Source of the DNA: Apiotrichum sp. Y4204
Taxonomy: Eukaryota > Basidiomycota > Tremellomycetes > Trichosporonales > Trichosporonaceae
Reading direction: 5' to 3'
DNA length: 64,000 nucleotides
Assembly (NCBI GenBank): GCA_025531455.1
Contig: JAMYHL010000004.1
Coordinates: 434,001 to 498,000, forward strand
In this document: one piece after another, positions 57,391-64,000 of the stretch
Layout: each line of letters starts with the position of its first letter
How positions within the stretch are numbered: the stretch's first letter is position 1
Position numbers and translations under genes: made by a program
Notes under the pieces: model-generated
What the model was told of the DNA's origin: nothing
The model's database searches: none
Seen by the model: only the letters and a program-made list of their open reading frames with translations

Positions 57391-60082
57391 TCAGTCACAC
57401 CGGCCAAAGGCTGAAAACGCGTCTGGGTCGATGCTGCGGCGCACGGGAATCCTGCTGCGCCCGTTACCGGTCGCTGAGGCTGGCGTAGTGGGCGACCCGG
57501 GGGTTAAGGGTGTGGCGGAGCCTGCGCCAGGTGTGCGAGGCCGCGATGACGCAGACCACGAGCCGTGGCTATGACCATGGCCATTATCGTTGCTCTGGGC
57601 GCTGGTCGAGCTGTTAACGGAGCTGGACAGCGCCGCGGCGCGCGCGGCGACAATTCCCGTTACGGGCGGCCAGCGGCCCGCACTGGTCGGCGTGCGCAGC
57701 GACTCTTGCCTTCGCGGGGTGATGGGGGTGGAGGCGCGGCTTCCGCCAGACACGGACCCGCCGGACGCAGAGTACGAGTACGTGCTCGCAGAGCTCGGCG
57801 CCTGGCGCGAGTACGGGGTTGGGCTCATGGGCGGGCTGTCGGTACCCCGGCTCACGACTGACTGCGAGCGCACGTGCCGCGGGATCCGGCTCGGCGCGCG
57901 GGGCGAGTTTGGACTCGGCGTGTTCAGATGTTCTGGGCTGCCGGGACGACCCCGGGGACTCGATTGTGTTGGACTCGAGTCGCCGTTAGGACTCGCGGGT
58001 GCAAGGGGGCTCGGTGTGGCACTGCTCGCGCTCCGGAATCTCCGGGTGGGCGTCGGGCTGAGCTTCAGAGGTGGGGTGGAGAATCGTTTGGAACCGCTGG
58101 GGGAATGGATGCTCTGTGGGCGACTCGGAGGTGCGACAGCGTGGGCAAGTTCAGGTGGGATTGGGGGGACGGGCGGGACTGGCGTCTCGCTGCGGCGCTC
58201 GGGGGAAGGGGAGAGGGCACGCTGGATCCAGCGGGGCGAACCCCCTGACGGATCCTTTCGCCATGGTAAGGGCGGGAGGCCACGCGAGGACAAGTTTCCG
58301 GAGGAGGTGCGACGGTCACGCAATGCTGCTTCTCGAGGCGGCGGGCCCTTCGAGCCGGGAACTGCGTGTTTTATCGGTGAGGACGATAAGGACGACGTGC
58401 CGTTGACCGGAGAGAAGGTCGGGAAAGGCTTCGAAGCGAAGGTATGTGGGGAGCTCATTCGGGTATCGCGAGATTGAGGCGCGGGTGACGATATAGACAA
58501 GGAACGGCGAGATATACGCTCATTCGCCACTTGCCGAGTGGATGGTTGTGGGCGCGAAGAATGGCGTCGTGAGACGGATCCTGGGAGTGATGCCATAGGC
58601 GGGGCTGACATTGTTGACCTCGACTCCGACTCGCCCTCGGGCTTGTCACGCATCACCCATTGGGGATTGCTGCCAAGGCCCTCGCTATCGGACGAACCAG
58701 CAATCGTACTCTTGGATGCCAGTGCGCGTTCCGCTTCGGCGATGAGCTCCTGCAGTCTGCGGGACATTTCGTCAAGCCGCATGCTGGTCTCATCATCGTC
58801 GTCTTCCGGAGTCGACTCGCGGCTTTCCCTCCCCTCGGGGATTTCCACAGGCAGCGACCGCCTTTCAAGCATCGGCGACTTGGAGTACTCGGACAAGGGT
58901 GCCGTCGTGATTGTACCAATGCTGGTGACTGGGGATTCCGGCTGAGCCGGCAGTGTCAGTTGATCGACGCCACCCTCGTGGTGCTTGTTCGCTTTTTGAC
59001 GCGACGCGGCGGCGGCCAAATCCGCAATGCTGGGCCGCACAGCACGCCTCCGCCTCACGCTTCGCACCCCAACGGGCAACGAACGCACACTGGACGCCAA
59101 GCTCGCGGGGCGAGGTGGTATCGGGTATGGATGCGGCGATCGTGCGTGCCCCGTCTCGTCGACCGGCCCGCATATTCCCGGATGGCCTTTGCGTATGTAC
59201 GACGCGCTATCACCGTCGGGAACGGCACCGTCGTCGTCGTCGTTCTGGCCCCAGCCTTTGAACATCCGATACGCGGTGCTGAAGATCAGTATCGCTGCAG
59301 AATGCAAACGCAGGCTTAGACTCACAGACCGACTGCTGCACCAAAGACGGCGGCGTTAACCGCGCCATTGATCAAGGACCCGCCCCATCCTTGTCGCTTC
59401 GCGTCTTCGTTGTTGTGCACTGAAAATAAGTATTGTCTCTCAGTGCTCGAGCAATACGCGCTTGGGGCGTGCTTTGGCTGCTAGATCGACACTCACAGCT
59501 CTCGCTTGGCGACGGATCGCTACCCGACACACTCTGCCCATCAGACGAGGCGTTGGACATTGTGTCTTCATCGTCGGACTCGCCGCCGAGAAACCCCCTA
59601 GGTAGGAGCGCGGACATTGGTCGCTTGGGTGTTCGCTCCCTGGGTGGTGAATGTGCAGTCAGCGAGTACGACCTTGGTCGCCGTTGATGGTGGTGTGCTC
59701 TCGTCGAGTCCGAGGATGAGCGCGAGCGTATGGCGGCGGCCGAGTCGGGGTCCAGATACTCGCGTTCCCGTATCTGACTGCACCCGTAGTCGTCGTAAAT
59801 GTCTTCAAAGTCGCAGTACTCGTAGTAGTTGTCGCCGAAGTTGAGGATGTCGTCGTCGCATAAAGGGGAATGTCGGGACTCGACGGGAGAAGAACAGGCC
59901 GAGCTGCTGTGGGGCTGGCGGTCGTAAGGATTCGTTGAATGCTGGGATGATGACTCGGCAGGGTGTCCGGGAGAGCGGTTGCCTTGGCCTTGGTCGTCGA
60001 GGTCGAGAGAGAATCCTTCGTGGACGTGGGTGTCGGTGGCCAGTGTGTGATGCCCGATATCCGAGCCTGTCCTGTGTGGCAT
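57391..60082 (-). CDS. Unknown large disordered protein with one small hydrophobic segment
   Basis: Exons on the minus strand: 60082-59497, 59419-59326, 59278-57391, 855 residues; phases match at both introns. I do not recognise the family. The N-terminal about 195 residues are acidic and polar, with the stretch NFGDNYYEYCDFEDIYDDYG and an S/R-rich part. A glycine/alanine-rich, weakly hydrophobic segment follows (about 205-235: GWGGSLINGAVNAAVFGAAV, then GLTAYRMFKGWG), rather like a single membrane or amphipathic insertion. The remaining 600 residues are S/P/R-rich and probably disordered, with many SP/TP sites and prolines (PPVPPIPPE) that could bind SH3 or WW domains and be phosphorylated. 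The C-terminus is RRSIDPDAFSAFGRCD. An upstream overlapping ORF starts at 60270. Function unknown. Confidence 0.7.
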
Positions 60083-60893
60083 GAATGAGTAGCGCGCAAG
60101 GCGCCACTGCACGGAGAGACAAAGGAGGATAGGGTACAGGGAAGAAAGGGGATGAGGATTAGGATGATGACAATGACAATGAAGGTGAAGTGGATGAGGA
60201 TGGATGAGGACGCGACAGAGGAGCCATGTTCGTCAACCGGCTTGATGCTCAAAGGGTGCCGAGAGTCCATTTCACGCTATTCCCTGGCGCGCCGCCGGGT
60301 GCGCACCCCCTTGTCCCGCGGTCTGTCCCATGTCCCTGCCCTGTATCACATCAATCCTCATCGGCCTCATCGGCCTCATCCCCATCATCATCGTCATCAT
60401 CATCGCCGCCACTGTTGTCAGCACGGCAGAATCCACACTGTTAACAGAAGCGGAAAAAAAAGAGTTGAGCGTGTTATGCATATGGTTGTGTGGGTCATCC
60501 TCCGGCATCGCGCATCTCCGCATCCGTCGCCGCCGCCGAGTGCAACACAAAAGTCATAAGAGCCTGGTTGCAGCCAGGGTGATGTCACCGTGAAACCCTG
60601 TGGGCCTAATCATCCTTATCTATGTGTGATTAGGCGTCCACAGTAAAATCTCAAATAGTGGCCTATGTTAGGCGTGACCGGATGCGTAAGGGTGTCGTCA
60701 TCACGCGCAGCTCCCGAAGCTCTTGGCCGTGGCGCTGTGCATTCAGTGCATGTCGTCGTCGTCAATGACCTCTTGCATCCCATCCATCGCTCTCTCAACA
60801 CCATCACCCACAGCTCTCTCTCTTCCTCTCTCTCTCTCACCCTCACCCTTCGGAGTAGACTGCTAGTCCTCTGCCCTCCCCTCCTCTCCCGCA
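60083..60893. other. Divergent intergenic region unknown gene/ARC40
   Basis: 811 bp with both promoters; pyrimidine-rich leader before ARC40 (about 60780-60890). An ATG at 60270 on the minus strand opens a long frame overlapping the start of the unknown gene (see findings). Confidence 0.55.
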
Positions 60894-62283
60894 ATGTCCG
60901 CCCCTGAAGTCTTCCAGCTGTCCGTCGGACCCCTCACCGGCGTCGCCTTTGGCCCCGACCGCACTCGTGCGTCTTCCCTGACAGCCATCAATCCTGTCCA
61001 CCTTGGCTGACAAACCCCAGAGCTTGCTGTATCCCCCAACAACAACGCGGCGCAGATCTACACGCGCGGCCCCAGCGAGTGGGATCTCCAGACCACCCTC
61101 TCCGAGGTGCGTTGGCTGCAGCTTGACTGATAGGAAGGTGATGCTAACTCCCCCAGCACGACAAGCTCATCACCGCCATCTCGTGGGCTCCCCAGACGAA
61201 CCGCATCGTTACCTGTTCGCAGGACCGTAATGCCTATGTCTGGACCCCGACTGCCAACGGCCAGTGGAAGCCGGCCCTCGTTCTCCTGCGTATCAACCGT
61301 GCAGCGACTTGCGTGAAGTGGAGCCCGAGGGAAGACAAGTTTGCCGTCGGCTCTGGTGCTCGGTGAGTTGGCATAGTCTTCTGCCCAACACTGGAGTGTC
61401 CTCTAACTCCAGTGCCATTGCCATCTGCTCGTTCGACGAGGAGAACGACTGGTGGGTGTCGAAGCACATCAAAAAGCCCCTGCGCTCGACGGTCCTCTCG
61501 ATCGACTGGCACCAGAACAACGTTCTTCTCGCAGCGGGTACCGCGGACGCCAAGTCGTACGTCTTCTCGGCGTACATCAAGGGCGTCGATGCCAAGCCCG
61601 ACCCTACCGTCTGGGGTGACCGTCTGCCCTTCGGCACCATCTGTGGCGAGTTCAAGTCGCCCAACGGCGGATGGGTGCACGATGTCGCTTTCACCCCTTC
61701 GGGCAACATCCTCGGCTACGTCTCGCATGACTCGGCTGTCAACCTCATCTACCCTGCTGGCCCCGGTCTTCCTCCTCAGGCGCACATCACTGTTCGCACC
61801 CAGACGCTCCCCTACCTGTCCCTCACGTTCACCTCGGAGGAGTCGCTCATTGCTGCGGGCCACGACTGCCAGCCGACTGTCTTCGCTGTCGGTGCGAACG
61901 GCTGGGAGTTCTCGCACTCACTCGACGATCCTGCACAGGCCGGCAGCCGCGCGCTCACTCCCAACGCGACTGGCAGCCGCGGCCCTGCTCCCGGCAGGCT
62001 GAACAACGAGGCGTTCAACCTCTTCCGTCAGGCCGACACGCGTGGCCAGTCCAAGCCTGGCCTCAATCTCGCTGGCGGCGCGAGCGTGGCCGTTGGCGCT
62101 GACGGCCACCTTCTCACCATCCACCAGAACTCGATCACGCTCGTCGAGCCGTACGAGTGGGCTCAGGACGGCACCGTTTCCAAGGTCTTCACCGCCGGCA
62201 AGGACGGCCGGATCGTCATCTGGCCCGTCACTGGCAAGCCTGCTGGCGGCCTCTCTGGCCGCATGGCTGGTCTCCAGGTCTAG
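60894..62283 (+). CDS. ARC40: Arp2/3 complex 40-kDa WD-repeat subunit (ARPC1)
   Basis: Beta-propeller subunit of the Arp2/3 complex, which nucleates branched actin at endocytic patches. Exons 60894-60966, 61021-61106, 61157-61362 and 61413-62283 give 411 residues. WD repeats are visible throughout: [92 protein letters not shown] and [20 protein letters not shown]. The family-typical insert follows (residues about 290-340, [13 protein letters not shown]), and the last blade contains [19 protein letters not shown]. Length agrees with the family (372-384 plus a slightly longer insert). Small introns of 50-54 nt. Confidence 0.95.
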
Positions 62284-62440
62284 GCATCATAGAGTAACAC
62301 GAATGAATTTATGAAGCAGATAAAGTGGTCATCGAGGCGGTGGTGAATTGATCGTATGCCACTGTTCTTGCTCGTTGAGTCGTACCCCCTCTGCGCTCTT
62401 TCCTTACGTCCAGTGGTGATATCTACATACACTCTAAGAT

Positions 62441-63094
62441 CTACACAGCAGTCTGGGACGGGGGCGGGACCTGCGCGCCGTCCTCGTCATAAAGCGGGGG
62501 GAAGTTCTCGAGCGGTTTTCTGCCGTCAGCCCCAACCACATGCTCCAGCTTACTCTCTCGCATCCCACACGTCCTCGGAACTAGGACCGACGCGGCGCGC
62601 AGCCCACCACTCGGCACGGCGGCGGATCCACAGCCGGCGCCGCTCCTCGACGTCCTCGCCCTTCAGGCTCATGCAGTACTTGAAGTCGTCAAACTTGTAT
62701 GTGCAGTCCCGCAGCTCGCCGTAGCGGTAGACGTTGCGGAGCTGCGGCATGAGGGCGTAGCACATAAGGAACTCGTCGCTGTGGGTTAGCCAGAGGCGAG
62801 AGACAAGCGGGGAGGATAATGGCCTTGCGGGGGTTCATCCGCCGGGGTTCCCGCTTCGCGCACTCACAACAGGCGCATACACCCCGGAACATCCTCAAAG
62901 CTCGGAAACTGCATCTCCTGATACTTCTCCTCGTCCTTGAGCGTGCGCTCAAAGCGGGAGAGCAGGGCCGGTGGTTCGCTGGGGGTGCCGGAGGCTGGTG
63001 TCTTGGAGGAGGATGAGCTCCCGTCCGAGGCCGCAGCGCCTGCGGCTTGTGCCTCTGTTGCCCCGGTGTTGCTTGACCAGAAGTTCCAGCGCAT
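62441..63094 (-). CDS. EMI1: EMI1-like (DUF3128) twin Cx9C protein
   Basis: Exons on the minus strand: 63094-62868, 62778-62554, 62519-62441, 176 residues; the second intron is only 34 nt. The conserved core reads FPSFEDVPGCMRLF, DEFLMCYALMPQLRNVYRYGEL and RDCTYKFDDFKYCMSLKG. Two helices each carry cysteines spaced Cx9C: C72/C82 and C101/C111, the twin Cx9C pattern of proteins imported to the mitochondrial intermembrane space by Mia40. In yeast, Emi1 is needed for sporulation and for respiration-linked functions; its biochemical role is not settled. The N-terminus is an S/A-rich linker; the C-terminus after DDFKYC is basic (RRRLWIRRRAEWWAARR) and ends in a proline-rich tail. Divergent from ALG9, with a 354-bp gap. 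Confidence 0.85.
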
Positions 63095-63448
63095 GTTGTT
63101 TGTGTGGAGTGCGGAGACGAGTAGTGGATTCGGTCGACGATGATCAACTTCTGCTGCATGTCCACTCGGACTTCGACTTGTGGATGGATGGCAACGATCT
63201 CGGCGCTGACTTTTTCCACACGCGACATGCACGCCGCCATGGCGTGTTTCCAGCATGGTCCGAAGGCCGATTCGGCGGTATGCGTCACATCATTGACGGG
63301 GGGAGACGTCGCTGGGCCCGCATTTTGAGCCGTCGCCGAGATAAAGTGGTCTAAGCCCTCAGTCGAGCCCAGCCCACAACCTCTCTCCCCCACTTGCATC
63401 TTCCTTCTACTCTCCTCCCCACACACATCTCCTCTCTCATTCGTCGCC
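63095..63448. promoter_or_regulatory. Divergent promoter EMI1-like / ALG9
   Basis: 354 bp between start codons containing both promoters; pyrimidine-rich just upstream of ALG9. No other gene seen. Confidence 0.55.
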
Positions 63449-64000
63449 ATGGCGCTCCCGGGCACAGAGACGATCCGCTTCCGGCGCCCAACGACGGGCC
63501 CCAACGCCGTCAAGCCCGCCGAACCCAAGAAGGACGAGTTTGGCTCGCTCGCGCCCCAGGGGTGGAAGCGGAGACACCAGGGCCTCCTCCAGGACCAGGT
63601 TGGGCGGTGAGTGAGGATGGAGGAGAGGGGCGTGGAAGAGTGGCGCTCGCAATCACGGGAGCTGCGAGCCGTGTTGGATGCAGCCTTGTGGCCTCTAGGT
63701 TCACGGCTCGTGTTGGAGCCTCCCGTGTTGTCGGTAGTATTATCGCTGACACGCAGGCAGCAGAATGGCCCCCTCGTCCCCGGGTTGTCATTCGCGTTTC
63801 GTGTGCTTCTCCTCATCCGCACAGCGGGTGCGATGTACTCGATAATCTCGGACTGCGATGAGGGTAAGTCTTAGACATCCCATTACATCTCTGGTATATC
63901 CTGACATCCCATCCCAGTGTTCAACTTTTTCGAGCCGCTGCACTATTTCCAGCACAACAGCGGGTTCCAGACGTGGGAGCTCTCGCCAGAGTTTGCAGTG
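63449..64000 (+). CDS. ALG9: Dolichyl-phosphate-mannose alpha-1,2-mannosyltransferase ALG9, 5' part (cut by window edge)
   Basis: GT22-family ER enzyme that adds alpha-1,2-mannose to the lipid-linked oligosaccharide for N-glycosylation. Exons 63449-63606, 63757-63863 and 63918 to the window edge are in frame, giving the first about 116 residues. The N-terminus is cytosolic and basic (TIRFRRPTTGPNAVKP, QGWKRRHQG). The first membrane segment is LSFAFRVLLLIRTAGAMYS, followed by the conserved luminal motif ISDCDEVFNFFEPLHYFQHNSGFQTWELSPEF, shown here in two parts (ISDCDEVFNFFEPLHY and SGFQTWELSPEF). This acidic DxDE loop is catalytic in the GT22 family. Because only the start is present, ALG12 or a GPI mannosyltransferase is possible, but FQTWELSPE fits ALG9 best. 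Confidence 0.85.

Noticed and set aside
57590..58477. 295-codon plus-strand frame rich in G, R and L
   Set aside because: Antisense shadow of the S/P/R-rich exon of the unknown minus-strand gene; GC-rich serine/proline codons leave the complement open.

Overview
The window is nuclear DNA from a basidiomycete yeast, most likely a tremellomycete. The order (Trichosporonales or a relative) is inference. The evidence is GC-rich coding sequence, very intron-dense genes with introns mostly 34-60 nt (GTRNGT donor, CTRAY-type branch site, YAG acceptor), and core eukaryotic genes in fungal form. I reconstructed 21 protein genes by hand splicing, and every complete model closes in frame. Two genes run off the window: an unknown gene at the left edge and ALG9 at the right edge.

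Layout. 1-1151 (-): unknown protein. 2778-5473 (+): RGD1-type F-BAR/RhoGAP with a polyQ linker. 6087-7252 (-): COX12, divergent from CIA2 (7679-8409, +). 8582-11530 (-): KHA1-type K+/H+ antiporter. 11531-16384: nearly 5 kb without a recognisable gene. 16385-17088 (+): dynein light chain LC8. 17735-19046 (-): EAF3/MRG15. 20673-22244 (+): TFIIB. 22245-29357: 7 kb without a coding gene, ending in a 2-kb leader almost free of ATG. 29358-32085 (+): transcription factor with two C2H2 fingers plus a Zn2Cys6 cluster. 34841-35937 (+): probable mitochondrial RRM-like protein. 36131-37107 (-): proteasome beta6 (PRE7). 38065-40850 (+): PRM1. 41301-42954 (+): TFIIS. 43929-45346 (+): thioredoxin reductase, convergent with heme oxygenase (46044-47547, -). 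49317-51452 (+): GUP1. 51852-54979 (-): CUE/CCCH/DUF1771/Smr protein, a candidate ribosome-rescue endonuclease, divergent from TAF10 (55787-57042, +). 57391-60082 (-): large disordered unknown protein. 60894-62283 (+): ARPC1/ARC40. 62441-63094 (-): EMI1-like twin Cx9C protein. 63449 to the edge (+): ALG9.

The genes do not form a pathway cluster; this is an ordinary euchromatic stretch. Themes recur: RNA polymerase II machinery and chromatin (TFIIB, TFIIS, TAF10, EAF3), mitochondrial or intermembrane-space proteins (COX12, EMI1-like, the RRM-like protein), redox and heme metabolism (TRR1, HMX1), and actin/Rho/fusion functions (RGD1, ARC40, PRM1).

The most unusual content is in gene architecture rather than gene identity. 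COX12 has seven exons for 82 residues, one of them 4 nt. TFIIB has a 5-nt exon and TFIIS a 7-nt exon, both near zinc-site cysteines. TRR1 has an AUG-less upstream reading frame that looks like a mitochondrial presequence and contains an AUU in an ideal start context. The dual zinc-finger factor has its Zn2Cys6 cluster split by an intron with three ATGCATGC motifs, and reading through that intron would give a C2H2-only protein. I saw no rRNA, tRNA, CRISPR array, insertion sequence or recognisable transposon.
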